64,000 nt of DNA from Nitrobacter sp039808345 (GCF_047824785.1 NZ_CP181167.1:3874447-3938446), one strand, 5' to 3'; shown: positions 17,671 to 26,480, counted from the stretch's first letter. Notes: generated by a model from the sequence alone, not told the origin. Translations and numbers: made by a program.

Positions 17671-18286
17671 CGATCAGAATCGGCAGGATCACTACTACCT
17701 CACCGCCGAAGACGAGTGCCTTTTTCTGTATGAGTACACCTCTGGCATGGGGTATGCTCACAGCGAGACGAACTCGCTAATACTAAATCTTAAGAAGAAA
17801 AAGAACTCGAATGGATACGTGTGGAAGGGTAGAGCGATCGCTAGTTGCGCCGCAGCGCTTGGCCCCGCGTTCAATCCGAAATGGCTCGCGGATGCCGTTC
17901 TCGTACCAATTCCTCCGTCAAAAATAAAAACCGACCCGCTATACGATGACCGCATGACGCAAGTTTGCCGTGCGATCCAATCCTCAGTTCCAATCGACGT
18001 CCGAGAGCTGATTGAACAAATAAATTCCACTGCGGCAGTCCATGATGGCGAACGCCTTAAGCCCGAAGAAATTGAGGCGAACTATCGAATCGACGAGAGC
18101 CAATGCAGTGCAGGTTCGCCCAAGTATATCGGGATTGTGGATGATATGCTGACGGCAGGCGCGCACTTCCGCGCCGCAAAGAATACGCTTTCAAAACGAT
18201 TTCCTACCAGCAAGATCACAGGAATTTTCATCGCGCGGCGCGTGTTTTCCGAGCCGGAAATATCCCTCGACGACCTTCTATCGTGA
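17642..18286 (+). CDS. ComF/PRTase-like protein, candidate ShosT-type toxin
   Basis: 214 residues, GTG start at 17642 inside the end of the DprA-like gene. The phosphoribosyltransferase fold shows LVPIPPSK at about 87-94 and a PRPP-binding loop GIVDDMLTAGAHF at 164-176 (two acidic residues followed by TAG, then H). The N-terminal 60 residues are lysine-rich and unassigned. ShosT toxins carry a PRTase domain and are neutralised by a DprA-like partner. Gene order, overlap and island location fit that system; toxicity is not shown by sequence alone. Confidence 0.78.
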   Translation: MSAVRFQKIDDQNRQDHYYLTAEDECLFLYEYTSGMGYAHSETNSLILNLKKKKNSNGYVWKGRAIASCAAALGPAFNPKWLADAVLVPIPPSKIKTDPLYDDRMTQVCRAIQSSVPIDVRELIEQINSTAAVHDGERLKPEEIEANYRIDESQCSAGSPKYIGIVDDMLTAGAHFRAAKNTLSKRFPTSKITGIFIARRVFSEPEISLDDLLS

Positions 18287-18330
18287 CCTTACTCCGGCGG
18301 GGTTCTGGCAGTCCGACGATGATGATTTTC

Positions 18331-19002
18331 TCAGCTCTTCTCCGTCGTTGCTTCGCGCATGCTTCTTTGCGACGGCAGCCTCACCTGCACTGGTACAATT
18401 AGATCATCGACAAGATCGGAGGTTCGCGGCGCGCTGAACAACCAGTATTGGTACGGACTCCTCTTTTGCCGAAACAGGACCACAAGCTTGTTGATGTTTT
18501 CTTGATAGCCATACGCGCAAATGAAATTATGCGTAATCGGTTCGCTTTGAAGTTTGACGATCCAATATCCAACCTCCTCCATGTCAGCTACCGCAAAGAG
18601 ATTTCGGTTTAGCCCGCTGGCGACTAGACTCAACCAAGATAGAAATGAGTCCATTGTGATTCGATAGACTTGAATACGCGGATCGTCGTCCATCTCCCCA
18701 ATCTGTAAATCGGGCCGTAGTGCATGGGCGAAGATTAGTTTATCGTGCTGAATGGTTTTTTCCCCGTCAGGGAGAAGCGGTCGCAGACTTTCAGGTACAA
18801 CGAGTTTGCCACCGTTCCAGTCCAGACAACGGCCCGCAAAGGTCAACTCTGGACTGCTGTTGAGGTCTTTGAGGTAGCTGTTGGCAAGTTCAGCTCGCTT
18901 CCACGTTACGGCCATCCGGCTGTTGAACAGCGCGACTCCACCTCCGATTAGACCAACAAACGCGCCAACGTAGGCTATTGCTGTGGCAGCGTCGCTGGGC
19001 AT
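18331..19002 (-). CDS. unknown single-pass membrane protein in the island
   Basis: 223 residues from the ATG at 19002, chosen for its strong site GGAGGGG 4 nt upstream; in-frame codons further up to 19155 lack one. A transmembrane helix is at about residues 5-28 (AATAIAYVGAFVGLIGGGVALF), then a soluble domain with no motif I recognise (includes SFLSWLSLVASGLNRNLFAV). It converges with the PRTase gene, 44 nt apart. Could be an independent cargo gene or a membrane-acting component of the defence locus. Confidence 0.6.
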   Translation of the reverse strand: MPSDAATAIAYVGAFVGLIGGGVALFNSRMAVTWKRAELANSYLKDLNSSPELTFAGRCLDWNGGKLVVPESLRPLLPDGEKTIQHDKLIFAHALRPDLQIGEMDDDPRIQVYRITMDSFLSWLSLVASGLNRNLFAVADMEEVGYWIVKLQSEPITHNFICAYGYQENINKLVVLFRQKRSPYQYWLFSAPRTSDLVDDLIVPVQVRLPSQRSMREATTEKS

Positions 19003-19212
19003 TGTCCCCTCCAGAATCGCAAAAAGTGATGCACGATAGCGCATCGGCACAATCCAGTGCTCACATGGGTGGGTAATTTTCGTTCGTCTGAATTTTTTAG
19101 CATTGGCAGGTTTTGTTCGGAGAAACGATGAACCGGAGATGGTTGCTGCCACCACTTGCCATGCCGATGCCGGAGCGCTCGATAGCCCGCACGGTCATCG
19201 TCTTTGTCGTCA

Positions 19213-19849
19213 TCATCGTCTCGATTTTGGAAGCGCTTTGTCCGTTGTTTTCAACTCTGCAATGAAGCGGTCCGCCTCCCTTTGTCGCTCAAGTTTTCGG
19301 GCGGCGTTGAATTTGTCATACTGGCGCTCTGCGTGCTTTTTGGCGTCGCTCATCTTGATGTGGCCGCCATGCGCAAGAACTCGACGATTTAAATTCCGAA
19401 GCTGATCATCCAACAGCCGCCGGGCGTCGTCCATCACGACCAGTTTGCCGATATCAAGTTGATCCTCGAATATGTCGAGCAAGATGGTGGTGAGTCGATT
19501 GAGTTCTTTGATTTCCCCTTCGGCGAGGTAATTCTTCGATACGATAGCCAACCGAGATCACCACATCGAGGTTGTAGAGGGCAGCTGGCCGACCTGTAGT
19601 TGTTTGCACTTTTTGCAAAGAAGTCGCTTCGTCCAATTCGCCTTCCTCGAAGATATTGCCGATGTGGCGCGAAACCGTCGAAACGTCCCGGCCGAAGAGT
19701 TCCGATATCTGGGATTGCGTCATCCAGAGGGTTTCACCCTCATATCGAATATCGAGTCGAGCACCTTTTTCGGTTCCATAGACCAGGAACCGGTCGCCAG
19801 TTCGTTCATCTTCGTGCAGCACCACGGGCTCTTGGTCTTTGTCGGTCAT
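19213..19849 (-). pseudogene. RhuM-family protein, internally deleted and frameshifted
   Basis: The N-terminal part (start 19849) shows the RhuM-like region TLWMTQSQISELFGRDVSTVSRHI through LYNLDVVISVGYR. Near 19540 the frame changes and the sequence jumps to the family's C-terminal part (NYLAEGEIKELNRL ... MSDAKKHAERQYDKF). The central segment of the family is missing. One frame carries the 5' part and stops at 19454; the 3' part is readable in another frame to 19213. Not expected to be functional. Confidence 0.75.
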
Positions 19850-20040
19850 CGAAATTCCTCAACGAATCTACCCAATATACCGCATTTGTTCTTATCTCGG
19901 CGCCGGAAGTCCACCTTTTACAAGCGCGGCTCTACCCCCTCTCGTTCCTGCCGCCCAGAGGGCGGCGGATCGTGGGGCAGCGCGTGTCGGGTTATTGTCA
20001 GTGCCGCACGTGGGTGCTACACAGCGCGCCGTTGAGGGTG

Positions 20041-20113
<73 letters not shown>

Positions 20114-20300
20114 CGAGGCTTCGAACGTTTGTTCGAAGGCAAATTTCCCCGATCGTCGATGCATTTGGCAAACTGATTGATGTCGGCTTTCGTTGCTTGC
20201 CGGGCGGCCCGAAACATCCTCTGCCAATGTGCGCGGATTAGTGGCATACGGTTGTCCGGTTTTCTTGCTTATTCACCCATGCGTCAGGAGTGCATCGTTC

Positions 20301-20873
20301 ATGGCTGTGTCCGATATCATGCTGGCGGCGAGGCTCAACGATCAGGCCGAACTCTTCAGGGAAAAGGGACGCTATGACGAGGCCGAGCCGCTCTACAAGC
20401 AGGCGCTGGCGATCTTCGCCAAGGCGCGCGGGTTCGATCATCCCTCGGTCGCGCTGGCGCTGACCGATCTTGCCGAATTGTACACCCTCCAGAGCCGCTA
20501 CGACGAGGCCGAGCCGCTTTACCAGCGGGCGCTGGTGATCTGGAAGAAAGCCGTCGGGCCGCATCACCCGGATATCGTGCAGTCGCTGAACAGCCTGGCC
20601 AACCTTTACAGCGTCCAGGGTCGTTACGCGGAGGCCGAGCCGCTCTACAAGCGGGCGATCGCGATATTCGAGAAGTCGCTCGGCGCCAATCATCCCTCGG
20701 TCGCATCGGCGCTGGACAATCTGGCCTCGGTCTACAAGGCGGAAGCGCGTTACGCCGAGGCCGAGCCGCTCTATAGAACCGCGCTGGCGATCCGGGAGAA
20801 GTCGCTCGGTCCCGATCACCCCGATGTGGCGCGATCGCGCGATAATCTGGCCGGCCTTCCTGGCGCCGGGTAG
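20301..20873 (+). CDS. tetratricopeptide-repeat protein
   Basis: 190 residues from ATG 20301 (GGAG 10 nt upstream). Four tandem 42-residue TPR units, each with the pattern RYxEAEPLYxxAL followed by GxxHPxVAxxLxxLA, of the kinesin-light-chain/TPR_12 type. Units are highly alike also at DNA level (126-nt period). Such repeats mediate protein-protein contacts; no catalytic domain, signal peptide or partner gene is seen, so the role is unknown. Confidence 0.8.
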   Translation: MAVSDIMLAARLNDQAELFREKGRYDEAEPLYKQALAIFAKARGFDHPSVALALTDLAELYTLQSRYDEAEPLYQRALVIWKKAVGPHHPDIVQSLNSLANLYSVQGRYAEAEPLYKRAIAIFEKSLGANHPSVASALDNLASVYKAEARYAEAEPLYRTALAIREKSLGPDHPDVARSRDNLAGLPGAG

Positions 20874-20885
20874 GGCGCGCGGGCG

Positions 20886-20988
20886 GTTCTTTTTCAAGCG
20901 AGGTGGATAATCTGTTCGCGTGAAGAAAACGCGTCAAATCAGGACATAGAGCCCGCTTCCGATTCTATCAGAAGCGGAAAGGCTCCAG
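20886..20988. repeat. class 2 palindromic repeat
   Basis: TTTTTCAAGCGAGGTGGATAA, then TTCGCGTGAAGAAAACGCG, then a hairpin GCTTCCGATTCTATCAGAAGC and AAAGGCTCC. It is a diverged copy of the unit at 25225-25355 and fills the gap between two convergent genes. Confidence 0.7.
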
Positions 20989-21052
20989 GAGTTTCGGTCC
21001 TTGCCGGATCAGCAGCCGAACTCTGAAGGCTCTGATCCGATGCGGCGTCTTT

Positions 21053-21472
21053 TTACGGGGTTTCTCCCGCCACGCCGGATGAGGGCTGGGGCGGCAGGAT
21101 TGCGTCCTCGGACGGCAGGTTCCGTGTCTTCCGCAATTCCCACAGCACGATCAGGACCGGCGATAGAAAAACGAGCAGAAGCCCGAAGACCACGATCCCC
21201 AGAAGGATCGCCTTCAACGCCGACCAGACGGCCAGCAGAAGGTGCATCAGTACCTTCAGGACGAGGGCCACCTCGCCGTATACCATCGAGAAATATCCGA
21301 GCGCGTACATCACCATGCCCGCCAGGATCGACAGGGCCAGCGCCGGCAATAACAGCGCCAGCAGCCGGAAGTTCAGTATGGAAAGCATCTGCTTCTTGAG
21401 GTCCGCCTGCATCGCTGCTTTCGCCTCCGGCTGATCCATGACCCGAATAAGTATCGCTGAGAGGCCCGTCAT
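21053..21472 (-). CDS. hypothetical membrane protein
   Basis: 139 residues with long hydrophobic segments at about 30-60, 62-85 and 88-112 and a soluble proline-rich C-terminal tail (PPQPSSGVAGE). No family recognised. The opposite-strand and other-frame readings over the same bases lack such structure, which favours this frame. Gene order gives no hint of function. Confidence 0.55.
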   Translation of the reverse strand: MTGLSAILIRVMDQPEAKAAMQADLKKQMLSILNFRLLALLLPALALSILAGMVMYALGYFSMVYGEVALVLKVLMHLLLAVWSALKAILLGIVVFGLLLVFLSPVLIVLWELRKTRNLPSEDAILPPQPSSGVAGETP

Positions 21473-21717
21473 GCAAGAAACCGGACCGGCTTGAGGTTCA
21501 CGCCGGGGAACTCAGCGAATCACGAGAAGTTCTCTTGAGCTCTTTCAACCACACAAATGGTAAATATTCTTGCTAGCGGACCCGGAAAACGCCGCTTGAC
21601 CGGCGCACGTCCACTGACAAACCGGTGGTAATGCGCCCTCGTTTGTGAGCCGTTTCAACGATAATTTAGCCGCCAGTCGATTCGACGAAATCAGGACACC
21701 ATGAAAGACGAGACATT

Positions 21718-22338
21718 ATGACCATCCGCCTGCACCGCGGCGACCTGCCGCATCAGGATCTTGCGCGCTACACCGGTTCGGCGGCGATCGATACCGAGAC
21801 CATGGGGCTCAAGCCGCACCGCGACCGGCTGTGCGTGGTGCAGATGTCGCCGGGCGACGGTTCGGCCGACGTGATCCAGATCGCGCGCGGGCAGCGTGAG
21901 GCGCCGAACCTGATCAAGATTCTCAAGGACCCCGCCATCGTCAAGATCTTCCACTTCGCGCGATTCGACCTCGCCGCGCTGTACAACGCATTCGGCGTGA
22001 TGCCCCGGCCGGTCTACTGCACCAAGATCGCCTCGCGGCTGATCCGTACCTACACCGACCGGCACGGCCTGAAGGATCTCGTGCGCGAACTGCTCAACAT
22101 CGACCTGTCGAAGCAGCAGCAATCGAGCGACTGGGGATCGCCGACCCTGAGCGACGCACAACTCGCCTACGCCGCGTCCGATGTGCTGCATCTGCACGCC
22201 TTGCGCGACAAGCTCGAAGCCACCCTGGCGCGCGAGGAGCGCTCAGCGCTGGCGCAGGCGTGTTTCGAGTTCCTGCCGTCGCGGGCGATGCTCGATCTGG
22301 CCGGCTGGGAAACCGAGGACATCTTCGCGCATTCTTAA
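21718..22338 (+). CDS. rnd: ribonuclease D family 3'-5' exonuclease
   Basis: 206 residues. DEDDy exonuclease fold: AAIDTETMGL (Asp/Glu of Exo I), KIFHFARFDLAAL (Exo II) and YAASDVLHLHAL (Exo III Tyr/Asp). It lacks the C-terminal HRDC domains of E. coli RNase D, the short form usual in Rhizobiales. It probably trims 3' ends of tRNA and other structured RNAs. It precedes lptC in the conserved rnd-lptC-lptA-lptB-rpoN order. Confidence 0.88.
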   Translation: MTIRLHRGDLPHQDLARYTGSAAIDTETMGLKPHRDRLCVVQMSPGDGSADVIQIARGQREAPNLIKILKDPAIVKIFHFARFDLAALYNAFGVMPRPVYCTKIASRLIRTYTDRHGLKDLVRELLNIDLSKQQQSSDWGSPTLSDAQLAYAASDVLHLHALRDKLEATLAREERSALAQACFEFLPSRAMLDLAGWETEDIFAHS

Positions 22339-22544
22339 TTCACGAATAGCGCCCGATGATCGCGGCCTCACGGCCGGCCGTTACGCCTTTCGCCCCCTTT
22401 CGGTCACACTCCTCGTTCTCGGTGAGGCCCGTTTTCGGGTCCGAAGCGACCAGGAAGCGCGGGGATGTACCGCCGCACGATGTCCGGGCTGCGAAGCCCC
22501 GCATTTCGAGGTAGGATAATCAGAACAGGCCCTCTGGAGCAGCG

Positions 22545-23237
22545 GTGTACCCGGTTCAAAATCCCATCTACCAAGCCGGAACGCGGACCGGGCTGGAAAC
22601 CAGGTTCGCCCGTGCGGCCCGCCACAGCCGCATGGTGCGGACCCTGCGGATCGCGGTGCCGGCGGCGGTCGGGCTGGCGATGGCCGGGCTGATCGGCGTT
22701 GCGACCTTCAACCCCTTTCGCACGCTGGCGAATCTGCCGCTCGATATGGATAATCTCGTGGTTTCCGGGACCAAGATTACGATGGAATCACCGCGCCTTG
22801 CGGGCTTCACCCCGGACAAGCGGCCCTACGAGATGCAGGCCACGACGGCGACGCAGGACGTCGCCGATCCCGACCATGTCGAACTGCACACCTTGCGCGC
22901 CAAGGTGCTGATGGAGGACCGCTCGACGGTGACGCTGAATTCCTACACCGGGGTGTTCAACACGAAAACGCAAGTGCTCGACCTGCGCAAGGATATCTTC
23001 ATGCAGTCTTCGACCGGATACGAGGCGCGGCTGACCCATGCCATCGTCGATATGGGCCGGGGTACCGTTACCTCGGACCAGCCGGTGGATGTCAAACTGC
23101 TGAACGGAACGCTGACCGCCGACACCATGCAGGTCACCGAGAAAGGCGACGTGGTGCGTTTCGACAAAAATGTTGTCATGCACCTGGTGATGGATCGTCC
23201 TCCCCCGGCAGCCGGCGCGGACGGCGACAAGGAATGA
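22545..23237 (+). CDS. lptC: LPS export protein LptC
   Basis: 230 residues, GTG start. N-terminal membrane anchor at about 32-55 (LRIAVPAAVGLAMAGLIGVATF), then a periplasmic beta-jellyroll with ITMESPRLAGFTPDKRPYEMQA, the usual LptC signature region. LptC links LptBFG in the inner membrane to LptA. Its stop overlaps the lptA start by 4 nt. Confidence 0.88.
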   Translation: MYPVQNPIYQAGTRTGLETRFARAARHSRMVRTLRIAVPAAVGLAMAGLIGVATFNPFRTLANLPLDMDNLVVSGTKITMESPRLAGFTPDKRPYEMQATTATQDVADPDHVELHTLRAKVLMEDRSTVTLNSYTGVFNTKTQVLDLRKDIFMQSSTGYEARLTHAIVDMGRGTVTSDQPVDVKLLNGTLTADTMQVTEKGDVVRFDKNVVMHLVMDRPPPAAGADGDKE

Positions 23238-23914
23238 GTTGGGCCGTGCAGAGCTTTCGCTGCTTCCCGCCGGCCTCCCGCATGACCGTCCTGCTGCGCG
23301 GAGGACTTCTCGCCGTCGTTTTGATGATGGCGGCCGGCGAAGCGGCCGCGCAAAGCACGGTGCAGGGCGTCCCCAACGCGATGCAGGGCTTTTCGCAAAA
23401 TCGCGATCAGCCGATCCAGATCGAGGCAGCCAGCCTGGAGATGCGCGACAAGAAAAAGGAGGCGACGTTTTCGGGCAACGTCAAGGTGGTGCAGGGCGAC
23501 ACCACGATGACGTCAAGGACTCTCGTCGTCTATTATCAAAGCAGCGATACGGCCAAAAGCGGCGCGCCGTCGAAGAAAAAACCCGCCACCGCGGCGCCGG
23601 CGCCTTCGGGCGCGTCCTCGATCAAGCGGCTGGAGGCGAAGGGCAACGTGGTCGTGACCCAGAAGGATCAGGTCGTCACAGGCGATACCGCCGTGTTCGA
23701 TACCACGACCAATCTGATCACGATGCAGGGCAAGGTCGTCTTGAGCCAGTGCAAGAATGTGTTGCGGGGGGACCGCCTTCTGGTCGACATGACCACCGGG
23801 GTCTCGCGCGTGGAATCCAATAGCGGCAGGGTCCAGGGCCTCTTCATCCAGGGCGATCAGGATTGTGCTTCCCCTGGGCCGGCCATCCCCCTTGCCCCTA
23901 AAAAACTCAGGTAA
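23234..23914 (+). CDS. lptA: LPS transport periplasmic protein LptA
   Basis: 226 residues. Signal peptide with hydrophobic core LLRGGLLAVVLMMAAGEAAAQ, cleavage likely after AAA. OstA/LptA domain: DQPIQIEAASLEMRDKKKEATFSGNVKVVQGD and a second strand set KGNVVVTQKDQVVTGD. A proline/alanine-rich insert (about 115-130) is typical of Bradyrhizobium-type LptA. Bridges LPS across the periplasm. Translationally coupled to lptC. Confidence 0.9.
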   Translation: MSWAVQSFRCFPPASRMTVLLRGGLLAVVLMMAAGEAAAQSTVQGVPNAMQGFSQNRDQPIQIEAASLEMRDKKKEATFSGNVKVVQGDTTMTSRTLVVYYQSSDTAKSGAPSKKKPATAAPAPSGASSIKRLEAKGNVVVTQKDQVVTGDTAVFDTTTNLITMQGKVVLSQCKNVLRGDRLLVDMTTGVSRVESNSGRVQGLFIQGDQDCASPGPAIPLAPKKLR

Positions 23915-23997
23915 AATCGTGGTGTCCCGCCGCTCGGAGGGCGGTCCTCCGATCCTGACGTTCGCAACAGTGTTCGTTGAATGGGATGCGAATGTGA

Positions 23998-24133
23998 TAG
24001 CGTTTTCGAGCGCAGCATGTCCTTCGGACTGCCCTGGGATGAATACTGGTTCGCGTGAGGAAATCGCGCCCCGACAACGCTCCGGAGCCTGGCTTCCGAT
24101 TCAAATCGAAAGCGAAAATGCCTCGGAATCCGG
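23998..24133. repeat. degenerate class 2 palindromic repeat
   Basis: TAGCGTTTTCGAGCGCAGC...GGTTCGCGTGAGGAAATCGCG...GCTTCCGATTCAAATCGAAAGC is a decayed version of the unit at 25225-25355. It sits in the 293-nt gap between lptA and lptB, where no other feature is seen. Confidence 0.6.
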
Positions 24134-24207
24134 TTACATGGTGAGACGACGAATCAGACGCGCAGGGGAATGCATGCGAGCAACCGTGAGAGGCTGAACA
24201 GGCGCCC

Positions 24208-25227
24208 ATGGTGGATATCTTCAATGTATTCCGCAAACGGCCGCAGAAACGCGGGACGCAGGGGGTCGCGCGTACCCGGACGGACATCACGGCGCTCGGC
24301 GACGCCATCGGCGACATGTTGACCCATCCGGTGCGCGACGCGCCGCCGGTCGCGCGCGGGTCTCGCCGCGACGCTCCGCGGGCCCCGCAGCCTGTTCCGC
24401 CGTCACGGGTTCCGGCGCGCCCGGCGCCTGAAACCTCCCGGCCGGAAGCGTCCCGGCCGCGCGCGGCCTCCAGCGGGGATGCCGCGCCGCGGATGGCCAC
24501 GCGTCCTGGCTACCTTGCCGTCCACGGCGTGGAAAAAAGTTTCGGCTCCCGCCAGGTGGTGCGCGGCGTGAGCATCTATGTCCGCCGGGGCGAGGCGGTC
24601 GGGCTTCTGGGTCCGAACGGCGCCGGCAAGACCACCGTGTTCTACATGATCACCGGCCTGATCCCGGCGGATCGCGGCGCCATCGAGCTTGACGGCCACG
24701 ACGTGACCAGGCTGCCGATGTATCAGCGGGCGCGGCTCGGCATCGGCTACCTGCCGCAGGAAGCGTCGATCTTCCGTGGCCTCAGCGTCGAGCAGAACAT
24801 CCGTGCCGTGCTCGAGGTCGTCGAGCCCAACAAGAAGAAACGCGAAGCCGAACTCGATGGGCTGCTCGAGGAATTCAACATCACGCGCCTGCGCAAATCG
24901 CCATCGATCGCGCTGTCAGGCGGCGAGCGGCGGCGCGTGGAGATCGCGCGCGCGCTGGCGACGCGTCCGAATTACATGCTGCTGGACGAACCTTTCGCCG
25001 GCATCGACCCGATCGCGGTCGGTGATATCCAGGATCTCGTGCGCCATCTGACCAATCGCGGCATCGGCGTGCTGATCACCGACCACAACGTCCGCGAAAC
25101 GCTCGGCCTGACCGACCGCGCCTACATCGTCTATGCGGGCGAAATCCTGACCGAGGGCAGCCCCGAGGCGATTGTCAACGATCCCGATGTGCGGCGTCTG
25201 TATCTGGGCGAGGAATTCCGGCTGTAG
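24208..25227 (+). CDS. lptB: LPS export ABC transporter ATP-binding protein LptB, with N-terminal extension
   Basis: 339 residues. ABC ATPase driving LPS extraction with LptFG. Walker A GPNGAGKTT is at about 135-143, signature LSGGERRRVE, Walker B YMLLDEPFAGIDP and H-loop ITDHNV. The first 100 or so residues are an Arg/Pro/Ala-rich low-complexity extension not found in E. coli LptB (about 240 residues); an internal ATG at residue 96 could give the short form. The TAG stop belongs to a dispersed repeat. Confidence 0.93.
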   Translation: MVDIFNVFRKRPQKRGTQGVARTRTDITALGDAIGDMLTHPVRDAPPVARGSRRDAPRAPQPVPPSRVPARPAPETSRPEASRPRAASSGDAAPRMATRPGYLAVHGVEKSFGSRQVVRGVSIYVRRGEAVGLLGPNGAGKTTVFYMITGLIPADRGAIELDGHDVTRLPMYQRARLGIGYLPQEASIFRGLSVEQNIRAVLEVVEPNKKKREAELDGLLEEFNITRLRKSPSIALSGGERRRVEIARALATRPNYMLLDEPFAGIDPIAVGDIQDLVRHLTNRGIGVLITDHNVRETLGLTDRAYIVYAGEILTEGSPEAIVNDPDVRRLYLGEEFRL

Positions 25228-25355
25228 AGCGTTTTCAAGCGAAGCATGTCCTCGGGCTTGACCCGAGGATGGATGACCGGTTCGCATGAAGAAAACGCGT
25301 CAAATCAAAATCTGAGAGCCCCGCTTCTGATTTGATCAGAAGCGGAAAGGCTCTG
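25225..25355. repeat. class 2 palindromic repeat, full-length
   Basis: Starts TAGAGCGTTTTCAAGCGAAGC; includes an inner hairpin CCTCGGGCTTGACCCGAGG, the block GGTTCGCATGAAGAAAACGCG, and a terminal hairpin CGCTTCTGATTTGATCAGAAGCG before AAAGGCTCT. Its first three bases are the lptB stop codon. Confidence 0.85.
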
Positions 25356-25411
25356 GAGCAGGCGGCAAATGTTTCCGGCCTGGTCCCCGCGGCGGCGTGC
25401 GATTCGAATCT

Positions 25412-25696
25412 TCACCAGGGGCCGCCATCGTCCGGCGCCGGGCCGTCGTTGCGATAGAATCCGCCGGGCGGCGCATGATAGCCGGAATGATAGTCGGGGC
25501 GCTCGTCGAGGTCATCGCCATCATCGTCGTCCCGCCAGCGTTCGGCGAAACGCGGCGGGGGCGCGCGATGGCAGTTCCCGTCGTCGTCGCAAATCATCTG
25601 CGGGGCCTCGTCCGTGAAGGAGAAGTCCGCGGCGGACGCGGGGAGCGCGAGAAGAAAGCCCGCGGCGACAACCGCTATAAGGCCGGTCTTGAGCAT
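25412..25696 (-). CDS. small secreted hypothetical protein
   Basis: 94 residues from ATG 25696 with a GAGGA site 9 nt upstream. A signal peptide is obvious (KTGLIAVVAAGFLLALPASAA), followed by two cysteines (CDDDGNC), an Asp-rich stretch (WRDDDDGDDLDERP) and a Gly/Pro/Tyr-rich tail. No family recognised. It lies divergently from the next small gene, inserted between lptB and rpoN. Confidence 0.6.
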   Translation of the reverse strand: MLKTGLIAVVAAGFLLALPASAADFSFTDEAPQMICDDDGNCHRAPPPRFAERWRDDDDGDDLDERPDYHSGYHAPPGGFYRNDGPAPDDGGPW

Positions 25697-25860
25697 ATGA
25701 CGTTTTCCTCGTGTGCTTCGCGCCGGGCAGCCGGCGGGAGTCCTCCCAGGCTGAACCGCGCCGATGGCCGAATTGGGAGGTTCCCTGGGCATGTCGGCGG
25801 CGGCACGATCCCGGTCTCGCCGCATTTTTCGGTTCTCGTCGGCGAAACGGGGAGCCTGAG

Positions 25861-26244
25861 ATGAAGACAGTCATTGCTGTGGTTGCGTCGCTGGCGTTGC
25901 TATCGTCGGCGGCAATGGCACAGGAGCGGGCCGGCAGCGCGGCGCTCGGCGCGCTATCGGGCGCGGTGGTGCTGGGTCCGGTCGGCGCGCTCGCCGGCGC
26001 GGTGGTCGGCTACACCGCGGGGCCATCGATTGCGCGTTCGTGGGGTCTGCGCCGTTCATCGGCCAGGCAACGGCAATCCTCCAGACGATCGCATCGACAG
26101 CGGACAACTGAGAACGGCCGCCGCCGCGCACCGGGCGCGCAGACGGCCCGCCAGCACGCAACTCCGATAGCAACGAGGGCCGCCGAACCGCAGGCGGTTC
26201 ATCCCAGGCCATCCATGCCCCCGGTGCAAGCTTTGGACTACTAG
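25861..26244 (+). CDS. small exported hypothetical protein with Gly/Ala-rich segment
   Basis: 127 residues from ATG 25861. Signal peptide KTVIAVVASLALLSSAAMAQ, then a Gly/Ala-zipper-like hydrophobic segment (GALSGAVVLGPVGALAGAVVGY) and a basic tail rich in Arg, Gln and Ser. Similar layout is common in small Bradyrhizobium envelope proteins of unknown role. The TAG stop is the first triplet of a dispersed repeat. Confidence 0.6.
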   Translation: MKTVIAVVASLALLSSAAMAQERAGSAALGALSGAVVLGPVGALAGAVVGYTAGPSIARSWGLRRSSARQRQSSRRSHRQRTTENGRRRAPGAQTARQHATPIATRAAEPQAVHPRPSMPPVQALDY

Positions 26245-26344
26245 AGCATGATCCCGAAAAGTGGAAACCGGTTTTCGGAGAAGATCATGCTCAAACAAAA
26301 AGGCCAACGACGAGTCTGATTCAACGCAGTTGAAACAGACTCTA
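26242..26344. repeat. class 3 palindromic repeat
   Basis: TAGAGCATGATCCCGAAAAGTGG...CCGGTTTTCGG...GATCATGCTC forms one hairpin; GAGTCTGATTCAACGCAGTTGAAACAGACTCTA forms a second. An inverted copy lies at 31932-32041. The TAG at its left end is the stop codon of the preceding gene. Confidence 0.8.
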
Positions 26345-26480
26345 ACGCAAGTTTTTCGTTACCCCGAGTCCTTGCGGAGGAGCCGGTTGGTTGCCGGAAG
26401 CCGGATTCGCTCCGGTCAAGCGTGTACATCCGTGCGCAGAAAAGCTAAGCAAGAATCGGACCGTTTGGATCGATGCTGGC

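Larger units (their letters stand above)
11544..20040. mobile_element. genomic island between tRNA-Arg and a tRNA-Leu remnant
   Basis: The segment begins right after an intact tRNA-Arg with a serine recombinase gene and ends at a truncated tRNA-Leu. It contains recombinase, IS21 remnants, a DprA-like/PRTase pair, an unknown membrane protein and a RhuM pseudogene. Sequence from about 16.6 to 19.6 kb is visibly less GC-rich than the flanks. The edge repeats do not match each other, so the element is probably rearranged or composite rather than freshly integrated. Confidence 0.75.
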
